From Mytilus californianus (Eukaryota > Mollusca > Bivalvia > Mytilida > Mytilidae): DNA of 64,000 nt. The stretch lies in assembly GCF_021869535.1 (NCBI RefSeq), contig NW_026262701.1:46565278-46629277 (forward strand). The letters are read 5' to 3'. Shown one piece after another: positions 12,905-25,640 of this stretch; the first letter of the stretch is position 1; each line of letters opens with the position of its first letter. A model generated the notes under the pieces. That model was not told the DNA's origin and searched no databases. It worked only from the letters and a program-made list of their open reading frames with translations. Position numbers and translations under genes: made by a program.

Positions 12905-13190
12905 TAACTTGAAAACCTTTGACGTTGTTGAGGTGTAGACCTTTAAGCACAATATACGATATCTTATCGGGTGCCACATGTAGAGCAAGATCTGCTTACC
13001 CTTCCGGGGCACCTGAGATCATCCTCGGTTTTTGATGGGATTCGTTTTGCGCAGTCTTTAGTTTTCTATGTTAAGTTTTGTATAATGTTATTTGTCTTTT
13101 GATCATTTTTCGTTATTTGCCATGGCATTGTCTGTATGTTTTCGACTTGTGAGTTTGAATATCCCTTTGGTATCGCTTCTCTTTTATAAG
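12905..13190 (+). repeat. dispersed mussel repeat, 'ctgcttacccttccgg' family, copy 2
   Basis: The same landmarks in the same order as the copy at 10.7-11.0 kb: 'gggtgccacatgtagagcaa', 'ctgcttacccttccggggca', 'gccatggcattgtctg', then 'atatccctttggtatcgctt'. Roughly 80-85 percent similar by eye. Confidence 0.75.
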
Positions 13191-13754
13191 TGCGTTTTTT
13201 ATTAAGATTGGTCCTACGTCATATATCTCTAATTTCTTCATAACTCTGAATATCAATTTAAATTACCAATCTATTTTTCTGTATATGACTGTACACAATC
13301 GGCCAGCATGTCCGCTGTTGTCCTCCAAAGAAGAATAGTTTGCATTGAAACATCTTGAGGCACAGTAATGGTTAGTATAAACATATTTTGTTGATGAATC
13401 CGTCATGTACAAATAATAATACAAAGCTGAGCGAATTCAATCAGACTTTAGGAAGTATGGTCAATGTTATATTAATCCATTATAAAAGTTGCAATTTCCA
13501 TAACAGTACTGATTAATTAGAAAATTCAATTTTTCATTTACTTATCTTAACTCAAGTATTCCTTATTGAATAATTATGAAACTTAACAAAGTAATTGGAT
13601 TTTAATCGTCAAAAGCTAGGAAATTTTCATATGCCTGGTGATAAATCAATTTGTTTTCATTAAATCATGAATTTTTATGTCTCCTTCAATTTTGACGATT
13701 TTTCAATTAGTCGTTTCAGAGTTATTGGACTTTAATTGTGAACAAAAAAAAATA

Positions 13755-14935
13755 AACTGTTATCACAGAGATATTTTTTGTAATTTTGATTATGCAAATG
13801 TTGAAATTAAAATGGCAATACTTAACAAGTTCGGCTAATATTCAAAGTCAATGAACCATGACTGAGGTACATAGCTAAACCATCTCCATGTAATTGAGAT
13901 GCGCCAATGCTTATACAACTGCATACCAAATATCATTGACTTATTATAAGTTGTTCCCTTTAAACAAACCTAAACACAAACATTAACTTGTAAAATGTGT
14001 AAAAGTTTCAAAGTCAATGAACCATGAAGAGCGGGTGGAGCTATATAATCTCAATGGAAACGATACTAACAAATGCCAATAAATTTGCATACCAAATATC
14101 ATTGACTTAACATTAGCAGTTCATCTTAAACTAATCTTATCACAAACTAATACATGTAAACTAAGCAAAAGTTTCAAAGTCAATAGGCCATGACTGAGGG
14201 GGTGGGTTTAAATATTCTCCATTGAAATGAGATGTGCTAATGCTTATACAACTGAATACCAATTAACATTGGCCTACCACTAATGGTTCCCCTTGAACTG
14301 ACCTAATCACAAACTAATAAATATTAACTAAGCAAAATTTTCAAAGTCAAAAGACTATTACTAAGGAGGCTGAGCCAAATAATCTCCATGAAAATGAGAT
14401 GTGCCAATGTTTATACAACTGCATACCAAATATCATTGACCTACCATTAATGGTTCCTCATAAACTGACCTAATCACAAATTAATACATGTAAAATAAGC
14501 AAAAGTTAAAAAGTCAATAGACCATGACTGAGGGGGCAGGGCCAAATAATCTCCATGGAAATGAGATGTGCCAATGCTAATACAACTGGTACAGTATACC
14601 AAATATCATTGACCTACCACTAATGGTTCCCCATAAACTGACCTAATCACAAACTAATACATGTAAAATAAGCAAAAGTTAAAAAGTCAATAGACCATGA
14701 CTGAGGGGGCAGGGCCAAATAATCTCCATGGAAATGTGATGTGCCAATGTTAATACAAATGTATACCAAATATGATTGATCTTCAACTTGTGGTTCACCA
14801 CAAACTAGATCTAATCACAAACTAATACATTGTTGACGCCGCCGCCGTCGTCGTCGTCACCGACGCCGGAAACAGCATACCTATGTCTCGCTTTTTGACT
14901 ACGTCAAGCGTGACAAAAACGAGCCTATTTTTCAT
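13755..14935 (+). mobile_element. Helentron-like element with six ~166-bp tandem units (array A)
   Basis: A unit boundary I can follow ('ttcaaagtcaat' or its variant 'ttaaaaagtcaa') falls near 13841, 14007, 14172, 14340, 14506 and 14679, giving periods of 165-173 bp. Each unit contains 'accatgactga', 'ctccatgg', 'gataccaaatatcattgac' variants and 'ctaatcacaaactaatac'. The array is preceded by 'aaactgttatcacagagata' and ends in a GCC/GTC-rich tract (14834-14870). Then come 'ctatgtctcgc', a small stem TTGAC/GTCAA and an A-rich end. The same family recurs at 30.0-30.8 kb. Confidence 0.8.
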
Positions 14936-15098
14936 TATGTCCAACGATAACTAATGCATGATTTTTTAATGCCTTATGAAATTTTTGCGCAATGCTAGGT
15001 TTCATTGAAAAGAGCACATTTTGATTTTGAAGATTTTCAGAATAGCTGTTGTGTTATGGGAATTAATATCGTCAAAAACTTGAAAATTACGAATATTT

Positions 15099-15104
<6 letters not shown>

Positions 15105-15153
<49 letters not shown>
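15105..15153. repeat. (TA)n microsatellite
   Basis: An almost uninterrupted run of TA dinucleotides, about 24 units, in otherwise unique AT-rich DNA. Confidence 0.95.
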
Positions 15154-15156
<3 letters not shown>

Positions 15157-16169
15157 CTAAAACTCGCGTTTGCTTTCATTGAACGCATCCCATATGTTTT
15201 TACTATAAATCACAAAAAATAGTAAGCTCCCAATTTGATTGTAAAATGTTTAGGTCAGTGATTATAGAGTTATTGGAGATCAACCTTAAAATAAACTAGT
15301 CATATTTTCATATCTGAAGTATGCTTTGATGAATCGATTCAAATATTTACATACGGATTTTTTCATTCAAAGAAATGATTAAATTTATATACACTGTGAC
15401 CGCAGTGTCCTAACTAATCTAAAATAGCGGGCCGCGGCTCCTCTGTCCTTGTTGGCCTGCCCTATGCTTTTTTGTCTTCGGAAGGATATAAATAATTTTT
15501 AATTCAAAATTGGCATTTTAAATATTGGCGAAAGCTTTTTCACAACCCCTAAAATACCATAAATCCAGCTAAAAACTTCAATTTGTTAATTTTTTATATA
15601 CATGATCAAGTTTGTCACTTTTCAGACAAGAAATCGCGCTAATGACTTGTGCCCTTCAACTTAAATTTGTGCCCTTTGCCTTTAAATTATGGCTAAAACA
15701 CTGAATCGTCTCTTCACTCTAATGTGTGAACAGGTGTATTATGCACATTCTGCGCAGCTGTTTATTCTTTACTAAATGTATACATTGCATTTTTTCCATC
15801 GTCTCTTTTCGTTTGAGAACTTTCTTTTTTCCGGTCATAGCGTTCTTTTGACTGATGGAAAAAATTCAACATAAAATAAATCAACCAAACACCATATCAA
15901 AATGCACGAGTTGTTCACATTTGCAAATATTCTCAAAACAAGTTTTTAATATGATTGCCAGGTCAAAGACAAAACTATTTCTTGATATTCAACCAAGGTT
16001 CACTGCTGAGAATGTCAGCAATGTCAAAAAATGTTTAACGTTAGTTGGTGCTTACAAGGAAATATCTGACGCAAGGGTACTTTATGGTAAAGTTGAAGTG
16101 ATCTTTCGAAAGTATTACGGATGTGATCATGATCTGTCACCGTTATAGAACATCTTTTTCATAAATGAG
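15154..16169. other. intergenic stretch without a supported gene
   Basis: I recognise nothing firm. A 97-codon + frame at 15855-16148 starts with ATG and ends at TAG, but it matches no family I know and has no splice or promoter support, so I do not call it a gene. Confidence 0.4.
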
Positions 16170-16622
16170 TGTACCACATGTAATAGCCACAACCCCGTCT
16201 TCTTTAACTCGTTTGTAACTTCACTAATTACTTGCCATGAGTAACTCGGCGGATGTCACTGGAAGTGCTATGAATGATGACCGTCCCGGAGCAACTCAGT
16301 TCATCTTCGGTTTTTCGTTGGGTTCGCGTGTTTGTGTAGTGTTTGTTAACTAGCCATGGTGGTTTGTGCATCAGTTAATAATACCTTTTTTTTTTTGCTA
16401 TGGTGTTGTCTTTTTCACGCAGTTGTGGTTTTTATTGCACAATCTATATAAGTATCTCAGTTCACCCCTAATTTTTTATGTGGTTCGTGTTTCTTAGTTT
16501 TCTATCTAGCGTTTCCTGAACTGTCAATCTTTCGTCGTCTTTCGGGTTTTTTTTACATAGCGTTGTCATTTTCTCTCGACTTGTGAGTTTTGAGTGTCAT
16601 CTTCCGCCTCTTTTTTATACAT
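16170..16622 (+). repeat. diverged dispersed repeat related to the 'ccatggcattgtc' family
   Basis: T/G-rich sequence with 'gcaactcagttcatcttcgg', 'gccatggtggtttgtg', 'gctatggtgttgtc', 'acttgtgagttttgagtgtc' and a final 'cgcctcttttttata'. These are degraded versions of landmarks in the clearer copies at 10.7 and 12.9 kb, but the order is longer and the match weaker. Confidence 0.45.
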
Positions 16623-16977
16623 ACTTTCTTACTTTTTGTGAACTCATATTTCTATATTTCACATGATGGCAGAACAAATGCCACTGGAACCAAATTTGTG
16701 GCTTGTTTAGATAACTAAATTCAATAATTATATGTTTAAGTTTAACAATAGATTGATGAAGTTGATTTATAACAAGCTTGATGTCTTTGATAAGTTTTTT
16801 TTATGAAATAACCTCCTTCAAGGTTAATTCTCTGAATGGCAATATTAACTATGAAATCTATCAAAATTCAATATTTATAATATTCAACAATTTTAGAAAA
16901 AAAACAAATAATTTTAATAAGTTTTGGCATCAATTAGAGTGTCAATTCTTCTTTTGACACAAATTGCAAATTTGAGG

Positions 16978-19725
16978 TCATGGATGGATGATTGGTCCTA
17001 AAGGCACATCTATTAATTTTTCCCATGCATGTACTGTATTCTGTAACAATTCATTTTTATAAACCATAGTCCTATTATCCTCAATACCTGTGTTAGCATC
17101 ATTTGGATTTAACCAGTCCCTGTAATGATGCATGCGAGCGAATTCTGAATCAACAAAATGGGCTTTAGAACCCGACCGGTACCGCCATATATTGTGAATT
17201 CCTACAGTATCGATTTGTTTTGGGTCAATAATATATTTAGATCGATGGCTTTTTCCCAGTAATTTAGATTCTCGCTTTTGCTTCAATAAAGTGTTCATTT
17301 TATATTTTTGAGCTTTATCTTTACCTTCAAAGTCTCTCGTTGTGTCCGGCCATTCTTTTCGAAAGAAAAAACACCTAAAAATATAAGCACCTGAACCTTT
17401 CGGAAGAGCTTCCATCATATCGGACCAAGTTAAGTGTTTTTTTGGTATAATAAATTCATCTAAATCTTGAAAGACAACGTATTTGCTGAGGTACATATTG
17501 CGATATAAACAGTCATTTAATGCTGCAAGTTGAGCAAAGTAATGAATTTCTACAGGCTCTTTTTTCTTTGGCCATGTATCAACCTTCATCGGTAGATTCC
17601 ATTTTAAAACTTCAACTAATCCTTGTTCTTTATAATATTCTAGAACCCTATCCACATTAGAGTCTGTGCTATAATTGTAAAACACAAAATATTCTGCTCC
17701 TAATATTCTATTTAATTCAATCATTTCCACCAGCTCGTAGGCTTTACTGTAGCGATAATTCAATGGAGAAACACAGACGGTAAATTTTCTCTTCTGTTGC
17801 TGAGGGTAAATTATTGGCAAGATGTTTGATGGAGATTTACAATGATCGGTTGACAATGATACGGCGTATGGACGAGTCGACTTTGGTAATGGACATGTAT
17901 AAAATGCAGCACTGTATCTGAAATGAGAAAAAAAAGATAACGATTTTGTTTGTTTGATTGTTGTTTTTTTTCCTGTTATCTTAAAGCATGTGCATCATTA
18001 AGTAAGTAAATTAAGTAATTTGTACATTATGTCTGGGTTTTTTTTATTCACAAATTGTTTGTCTATATAATGGAATTGTATGCAACTGTCATACAAGTGA
18101 GTGGTTTAGCTAGCTATAAAACCAGGTTTAATCCACCATTTTCTACATAAGGAAATGCCTGTACCAAGTCAGGAATATGACAGTTGTTTTCCATTCGTTT
18201 GGTGTGTTTGAGCTTTTAATTTTGCCATTTGATAAGGGACTTTCCGTTTTGAATTTTCCTTGGAGTTCGGTATTTTTGTTATTTTACTTTTTATTGTATA
18301 TGTTTTTGTTTCATATTTAGAATTGTAGATTGTATGTGCAGTGTCATACATCATTTTTTGTACATTTCCTTTCACAATATCTAATATTAGATGTATGTGC
18401 AGTTCAAATGGTCTAATTTGACATCTACTGTTACAGTTTTACAGGTCACTGGATCTGATCACTCATACATAGAGTTACAAATGTATTTCTACAAGGGCAA
18501 CTAAGACGAAATATTAACAATCATCATATATTGTTACATGAATTCCACACAGGGACCACTATCAACGTTAATACACTAATAACAGTGATGGGAGATTAAT
18601 TAATTGATTGACTGCTTGATTGGTGGATTGTTCAAAAAGATGGTCTTTAGATAGAGGCCGGAGTTTGGCATTACGACAGTCCGCCTTACACGATAGAGTT
18701 GTGTTTTTACGTGCTACTGAGAAATTGACATCTGCCTTCCTAAGTCATCAATTTAAATTTCCGATTCCGCCAGACTTGACGGAACGTATCTATTCATCCA
18801 AAATAGCCAAACAAACACCCCCTCTGCATGGATTTAAAGCTTAAGAGGAGGAATCTTGATGACCCCATTTATATACCCATGTGAACCCAATGGATTAGAT
18901 AGATGACTAACATACACATGATAACGTATTTGAATCCTAAATGAAAAACAAAGGATAATACATTCTAGACGAGGACGCGGAGAATCCTGCTTTGTGCTAG
19001 TCTGATCGACAGGATGAGTCGAAGTTTGTATTCTCTTCCAAGTCGGTCTACTTTTAAAGTTAGCTATTTCTTGCAAATACCATATGCCCGGATGAGAAGC
19101 AACAAATTAAGATTTAAGAGCATGGCTTAATACGAATTCGGTTCGAGCGCAAACTCGGGCGAACATGCTATATAAGCACCTGATTAATGACAAACTAAAG
19201 TAAACTACTATTTCATTTCATATCTAAATAGAGGACAAACCTTTTCCCTCGGTTTTCCGGCATTGCTTTCCTTTTTACTATAGTTTCATTACAATTACTT
19301 AACGCATTAAGCGAAAATTCATTGAAGAATCGACACTGGTACTGCACATTCCTATCTAACAAACTTTTACGGGTAGTTGTTGATATTATACTTATAAGAT
19401 CTTTACTGTGATAGAACGCAGAAAATACATAAGTCATATCGCAAAAACTAACATTCTGCCATAACGGTTTAAGAGAAATAGTGGTAAATAAATTCAATAA
19501 TCCATACGGGTTATTAGAAAGCTTATTACAACCTTGATTATTGCTTGTAACACCACGATGACGCCATGATTCCTTTGAATTGTCGGTGAGATCGAAACTT
19601 GTAGCAGTATTTACATGTTTTAAATCTCGTATTTTCACAAGAAGAAATCCAAGAAAGAAACAATAAAAAGTAACTCCACAAAAAATAATACCGTAAAATA
19701 AAGCTTTGAGGCGACGTCTGCCCAT
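16978..19725 (-). CDS. glycosyltransferase family 92 (GT92/DUF23) type II membrane protein, complete, two exons
   Basis: GT92 enzymes (for example nematode GALT-1) transfer galactose to glycans in the Golgi; the acceptor here is unknown. Exon 1 is complement(19241-19725), ending AG|GTTTGT in phase 2. Exon 2 is complement(16978-17917), starting after ttcag. Together they give 475 codons, 474 residues. Exon 1 encodes a basic start (MGRRRLK), one membrane segment at about residues 8-30 and a stem with WQNVSF and SNCNETI glycosylation sites. Exon 2 begins SAAFYTCPLP, a GT92 hallmark. It continues with ELNRILGAEYFVFYN, the DxD-type FQDLDEF (DLD at 313-315), FRCFFFRKEW and HHYRDW near the end. Length and motif order fit a full-length family member. 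Nothing is broken. Three more homologous first exons lie upstream on the same strand. Confidence 0.92.
18110..18320 (+). repeat. dispersed mussel repeat in the GT92 intron ('aatgcctgtaccaagt' family)
   Basis: This intronic copy has 'ggtttaatccaccatttt', 'aaatgcctgtaccaagtcag', 'ccattcgtttggtgtgtttg' and 'gactttccgttttgaat'. The same landmarks recur at 34855-35030, showing a dispersed repeat. The 68- and 74-codon frames in this intron (complement 18169-18375, and 18620-18844) have no recognisable protein content. Confidence 0.65.
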
Positions 19726-20620
19726 TTACGATGATGTCGTCTGCAAATGCTTAAGCATTTCAAGAAAAAGAGATTCCAGGTAAAATCAATCACTGAGAAT
19801 TATTTTAGTCATCAATGTTTTCCTATGAAATAAGGTTTTGTGAATTTTCCTTCCAGAATATTTACATCCATTAATATATCAGAAAAAAACGCAATCAATA
19901 TGTTTTCCGAATTTAACTTGAAATATACTTAAGCCAATGTAGTACGGGTGATGTTTAGAACCGTTATCCTCTCAACCTTAACCAGATCAATTTACATATA
20001 TACTTATTGTATTATTTGTCAATATAGGATCCAAAAACAAACAGATATTGATATTTATATTTATTTAGGCTATTTTCTTATTGTGTACAATTATTAAAGG
20101 ATTTCAAATAACACGACATTCAAAGAATGTTTGGGGAACAATTTGGGATTAAACTCGGTATATCCTGACAAAAATATAAAAGCCTTATTCGTGTTTAATT
20201 TATAAATCAAAAGTTGTTTTGGATTGTCATTTTCAACAGTGTTTCCGATGAACTCTTTTTTAAAGAACAAAATAGGGATCCAGTTTCTCCTTATAAACCC
20301 AGATAAACCCTATGTCATCAGATCTAGTCATCGGGACAGAATGATTTTACCTTGGATCCTAACCTACAGGTAACTTATGATTTACCAAACAAAAACGATT
20401 CCTTTGTGTTTTTTTAAAAAGTTGTAATAAAACTTAGATTAATACATTTAATGGTGAAAATTGTTTTACCGGCTATCATGAATGAACCATTATTTATATT
20501 TACATATACGAAATTCCCAACGCAATGCTAGACTACAATTACCTCACAGTTTGTAAGAAAGGGAAAAGGGGATAACTGATGATAAAACGGAGATTTCATT
20601 TTTTTTATTCTAGTATCCTT
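19726..20620. other. upstream flank of the GT92 gene
   Basis: This should contain the promoter and 5' UTR of the GT92 transcript that starts in exon 19241-19725. I do not see a TATA box at a convincing distance or any other gene. Confidence 0.35.
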
Positions 20621-20629
20621 TGTTTTGTT

Positions 20630-20720
20630 TTTGTGTATTTTTTTCGGGGCGGGTGGGGGGTGGGGGTGGGGAGTTTTTTTTGTTTGTTTTTTTTTTTTTT
20701 TTTGGGGGGGGGGGGGGGGC
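20630..20720. repeat. G/T homopolymer-rich low-complexity tract
   Basis: Runs of G (17-18 at 20703-20720) and T with GGTGGGGG motifs. The open frame across it is rich in Gly, Phe and Trp and is an artefact. The G runs could form a G-quadruplex. Confidence 0.85.
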
Positions 20721-21123
20721 TTTTTTCATTTTGATTATTGCATTTTATTCAATTATATAGATTTTGGTCATATTTTTAGGATAATAATTGAAATTCATGT
20801 AATAACAAAAGTTATTTTGGCAATTTCACTCTTAACAGCTACAATACGCCTTATAAGATTTACTTGTGTTTCCGCTATCCCTAACTCAAGATTTGTTTGT
20901 TATCTTTGAAACAGCATTATTAAAGTTCGACTGTTAATTAAGTTAAGTCCCCTTATTAAATAAGTCAAAAACTTCAAAATACAAAAACTATTTGCCTTTT
21001 TAAGTACCCACACTTATTTTTAGCATGTTAGCGGAAACACAGGTAATATCTTATTAGGCCATATCGAAGACTATTTCCTTATTATAAATAAAGGTAAACA
21101 AAATGGTGTTAGTTTAAATAATT

Positions 21124-21402
21124 AACAAGAATGTGTCCATAGTTCACGGATGCCCCACTAGCACTATCATTTTCTATGTTCAGTGGACCGTGAAATTGGG
21201 ATCAAAACTCTAATTTGGCATTAAAATTAGAAAGATCATATTATCATAGGGAACATGTGTACTAAGTTTCAAGTTGATTGGACTTCAACTTCATCAAATA
21301 CTACCTTGACCAAAAACTTTAACCTGAAGCGGGATAGACGGACGGACGGACGGACGGACGAACGGACCAAAAAACATAATGCCCATAAATGAGGCATAAA
21401 AA
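21124..21402 (+). mobile_element. pearl-like short element with (GACG)n tract and 3' hairpin
   Basis: It starts AACAAGAATGTGTCC, has a short core, then (GACG)n at about 21336-21366. The end is ATGCC...GGCAT, a short stem-loop, followed by an A run. This is the minimal form of the architecture seen in larger elements in the window. No coding capacity. Confidence 0.75.
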
Positions 21403-22658
21403 GTGAAACACGAATGTTTTTTTTTTTCAATTTTACCAGACAACAAGTAAATTGTAGAACATTGTATAGCTAAGAATTGATAACATAAATTGTGTCAAGC
21501 CCGATCAGGTCAAATTAATTAATTAATTACACCGTGAAATTAAACAATAAAACTAAATGGAAACAATCCTTTTGCACTGCAACAGAATGATTGATTAAGT
21601 TCTTGAACCGTTACGGTAAACAATCACAACTCAAATCCATAATCAAAGCAACAACAAACAAACAAAAAACCCAAAATAGAGCTAAGTAATTATGTCGGAC
21701 AGCTATTTAAAACCACTTAAAAATTTATAAAATAAATTGGTGTGACCTAAGCAAAGTTTAACTATTATAAGTACCACCTGAAATGGAATATATTTAAAAT
21801 AGACAATTAAAGTAACTCCAGTCCGTTACAATTATATTCCATTAGATCATTGGCTTAGTGTATCTTTATTTTGTAAGTAACGTCCTTCAAAATAAGTATT
21901 TGTATAGACGTTTTAATTTTGATTTAAATTCCAAATAAAATTTCGCACAATGCGCATGTTCAAGGTTTTTTTTTTAGTAAGATCGAGTAAACACGTTTGA
22001 CACCTAGCTATTATATAGTATATTGATTCCATCTTAGAGTATATATATATATTTTTTTCATTTTATAATGGGATCCTCCCCATAAAATAAACAATTTATT
22101 TTTTTTCGCTCTGATATCTTTCATTTTTTTTTTCAAAGATAAATCGTGAAATTCAAAAGTATTTTGAAAGCAACAGTATGGTATATGAACGTTTCGATTC
22201 TATAAACTGGGTTAAAACATACTATTAAACATAAAAAACTTTAACGTCGTGCCTTATTTGGGACAATAAAAGCCTATGAGCCGCTTGATTCCAATCGTTA
22301 TCTTTCCGTCAAAGTGTTTGGCTGTAGGTGACGTTATTTGACCTCATTTGTGCGTTTGTTGGGCATTAAATCTACGTCAGTACGTTGAGCTAAGGGATGA
22401 ATATTCTAATGGGGATAAATTCCATATGGCTGCTTCGATAACTATTTTTAAAAGATAAAATTAATATATTTCTGTAGGCAGGGCTGGATTATGTACAAAA
22501 GAATAAAGACAAGTGTTTGAAAAATGTCAAACAGTCACAATTTCTCTATCAGTTCAAATATGCAGGGATCCAGTTAGCCTATAAAACGTTTAAATGACGT
22601 GAGAATCAGCGTACTAGTATAGTAAAAAAAGTATTTCTGGTAATCGAAATGATATGAA
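21403..22658. other. intergenic AT-rich stretch
   Basis: No gene or repeat family that I can support. It contains short (TA)n and T runs near 22040-22125. Confidence 0.4.
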
Positions 22659-22940
22659 TCAAACGTGGCAATGGTCGCTGATAGAGCATATCAAACACTG
22701 TCTTAATGAGCACTCAGGAATGTCGTTTCCTAGGGAGGAGGTAATTTCCCGTTTTTGTTTCAGAAAATTTACTATTTTTATTGCATTTTGAATTTTTGAC
22801 TGTTCTTCCGTATTGGCAAATAATATTTTGTAATACATTTCGGTAAGTCTCTCCGCTTCCACTTTTGAAAATACGGAATCCGCCATTGCTGACCTTGATT
22901 TATCGTGTATATTCTTAAATATTTTTTTCAAAAGAAGCAA
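22659..22940 (-). other. small uncharacterised open frame
   Basis: A 93-codon frame; an internal ATG gives a 75-residue version beginning MADSVFSKVEAERLTEMYY. Composition is protein-like (charged, amphipathic helical pattern through NAIKIVNFLKQKRE), unlike most frames around it. I recognise no family, see no donor site with strong consensus, and cannot tell a small gene from an exon or chance. Confidence 0.25.
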
Positions 22941-23865
22941 GGTCAGAACTTCTGGTAAAATTGACCTAAAACGATTTTAGTTATTTTAATGCCCTTGTTA
23001 TTATACACATTTGCAGTGTTAGCATTCTTGGTGATGATAATCCAAAATCAGTCTACAAAACTGCAAAATCCTGTACTGTACTTTTATAAGAACGTGAAGA
23101 GATTAATTCATTTTAATTTCCCGTAACGTGTATGAATTCCGCCCACGGTGTAAGGAAGCAAAAAAAAAAACCCAAAAAAAAACGAGTCTGCAATACCGAC
23201 TTTATTGATTACTTGCTCTAATTTCTTATATGCATTGATGACTTCCCTTATCATATATGGATTTCATAAATAAAAATTATTTATTCATTTGGCATTTCGT
23301 TTGGTAGAGTTTTTATCTATAGCGTTTTCTTAGATGTTGACCTTCACGGAACAAGATAACTTTATTTTTATTTATTTTTGAATATCATAAAATTTACAGA
23401 CTTCGCAAAAGTGAAAGGTAAAATTTACTTCGTTCAAATGCCTCATGTTGCATTTTTTTGGTAAAGCGACATAGTGAATTCACAAACGGCTACAGTCACC
23501 ATTAAATCTATGATACTTATTGATTGATTATTGCTTAAACGAGTAAATTCTTTAGGTTGACGAAAAAAGGTCCATTACTTAAAACTGTTTTATGACAATT
23601 TTGCTTATCGATAGATAAAGACTCAATTCTAAAGTAAAGTGCTAAAACACACCACAAGTTTGAATTTTGGAATATATTTGAATATTTGTATAAACGATAT
23701 TTTATCTTTATTTGAATAGTTACCAGGCATATTAACACTAAATATTTCTGCAAATATCAATCAAACTGGTACATTCTTGTAAAATACGTTTAACAGTTTA
23801 CTTGTCGAAAGGTAAACATTTCTTGAATTGCTTATTTATTCATATCCCCACCTAGAAATAACACA

Positions 23866-24400
23866 ATTAGGTAGATCATATCAAATTTAATGTGAATGCT
23901 CAGATTATCACTATGAAAAACAATAACCCGTTAAATTGTAACAAATAGTCAATATGAAAATGTTTAGCCAACTTTGTAAATGGCTTTAAATTGTAATCAT
24001 TAGTCTTTGACTTTGGTAATTGACGTTTTTATTTATAAGTTATATCATTTAGTCCCACACATGTATAATGGTCGTGAGCGTGAAACAATAAAACTCGTAG
24101 CAAATCCTAAATTCGTTAATTTTTTCGAAGTTCTGGAAGCAAAGGAAACAAAAATACAAAGAGTTTTTACGACGAAAATAATGAAAATTACTTCACAGTA
24201 AAAATAAAATTAATTATTTTTTCATTAGATTTAGCTCTTGCTCAACTAGCAACAATCATATATTAGCTAAAATGTGTTTAGTTATTAAGCTCACACCTAA
24301 CCCACATATTCGAATAGTTCAGCTTCTTGGCAGAACTTTATGCTTCATGTCATATTTTAAAATTTACATCCAATTAATTTCTCCTATCATTACTTTTTTT
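23866..24400. repeat. segmental duplication, copy 1
   Basis: It shares long collinear similarity with 25141-25640: 'tagatcatatcaaatttaatg', 'aacaataacccgttaaattg', 'caactttgtaaatggctt', 'tataatggtcgt', 'caatcatata' and 'cccacatatt' occur in the same order. The two copies flank the orphan GT92 first exon at 24.5-24.9 kb, offset by about 1.27 kb. Small frames inside are not supported as genes. Confidence 0.8.
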
Positions 24401-24527
24401 TGTAACTATCAAGGACATTCAAAAGTTGTGGGTTGAAAGGATTTTCTTTTTTTGGGGGGGAGGGGGGTAACGACACAAGCACAGCCACAAGCTTCGTTGG
24501 TATGTATCATACTTGCCGGTGATTTAC

Positions 24528-24881
24528 CCTGAATTCTGGTATTCTAAAATATTGCACTTGAAATTCACTATCGTTCAATAATAAAGTATCGTTAGCATCA
24601 AAGAAACAGCAATATGCAACTGGTTTACGGTTCACTAATAAGTCACATATTATAAATCGGGCCAGGTTTTCTATAACGAAAACGGAATATAAGTATGTAT
24701 CACGTGTAACAAACTCCCGCCATTTATCGAACCTCCTAGCAGCATATCCAGAATTTCTAAGAAAATTGTCCAAAGAACAACATTCCTTAATGGAAAAACC
24801 ATTAAAAATATATCCAAAGCCCAACAGGTACAACATAAACACCATTATCCCAATAATGTGAACGTTACTGCAGCGTGTCAT
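24528..24881 (-). CDS. orphan GT92-type first exon (membrane anchor and stem)
   Basis: ATG at 24881 opens a frame with a membrane segment (IIGIMVFMLYLLGFGYIF), then DKWREFV, YSVFV and AYCCFFDAND, ending QYFRIPEFR. This aligns by pattern with exon 1 of the complete GT92 gene at 17-19.7 kb (WQNV, YVFSAF, QCRFFNE, MPENRGKR). Possible donors are AGG|GTAAAT (exon end 24528) or CAA|GTATGA (24513). Both are phase 0, not the phase 2 needed to join the catalytic exon at 17917. Either it joins another exon or it has lost a base and is a remnant. No catalytic exon follows nearby. Confidence 0.7.
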
Positions 24882-25140
24882 TGTTGACGTTATGATTCGA
24901 TCCGTTAGAATGTTGACTGAATTGTGTTAACGTTTCAAACTTAACATTTTCGTAAAATTCGATCCATTATAATGTTAATTGAATTCTGTGATACTGGTTT
25001 TATCAGAATATTTTTATGCCAGAAAATAAACGAATCTGTCGTCCGAATGTTTATATACAAATATGTGTGCAGACAGTTAATAAATTAACTTCTAACACTT
25101 TGTTAAATAAATTTATTAAGTTGTGATCTTAAATATCAGT

Positions 25141-25640
25141 TTAATTGGATAGATCATATCAAATTTAATGTTTAGAATATTCAGATTATCCCTATGAAAA
25201 ACAATAACCCGTTAAATTGTAACAAAAAGTCAATATAAAATGTTCAGTCAACTTTGTAAATGGCTTCAAGTTTCAATCATTATTCTTTGACTTTGTAATT
25301 GGCATTTTTTATTTATAAGTCCCCACATATATAATGGTCGTTATATATGATACAATAAAAAACTTGGAAAAAAATTAATAAATTATTTTTTCTTCGGAAA
25401 TACAAATACAAAAAGCCCTTACAAAGAAAATTTGAATAATTATTTCACAGTGAAAGTAATGTAATACTTTTTCATTCGATCCCTTGTGCTCAACTGCAGC
25501 AATCATATATATTAGCATAAAAGCTCACCTTACCCACATATTTGTACATTAATAATTCAGTTTTTTAGCAGGAATTGTACTTTAGTGTTGATTTTAAAAT
25601 TTAAATTCGACGACTTTTCCCTTATCGTTAAATATGACAC
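25141..25640. repeat. segmental duplication, copy 2
   Basis: Second copy of the segment at 23866-24400, same orientation, with small indels. It implies that a block of about 1.3 kb containing the 24.5-kb GT92 first exon was tandemly duplicated. No intact first exon follows copy 2; only a donor-like 'cttgaatttcaac' context near 25730 is left. Confidence 0.8.

Noticed and set aside
15855..16148. 97-codon + strand frame
   Set aside because: No recognisable family, promoter or splice evidence; frames of this length are expected by chance in a window of this size.
20625..20909. 94-codon frame rich in G, F and W
   Set aside because: Low-complexity G/T runs; no domain and no splice support.
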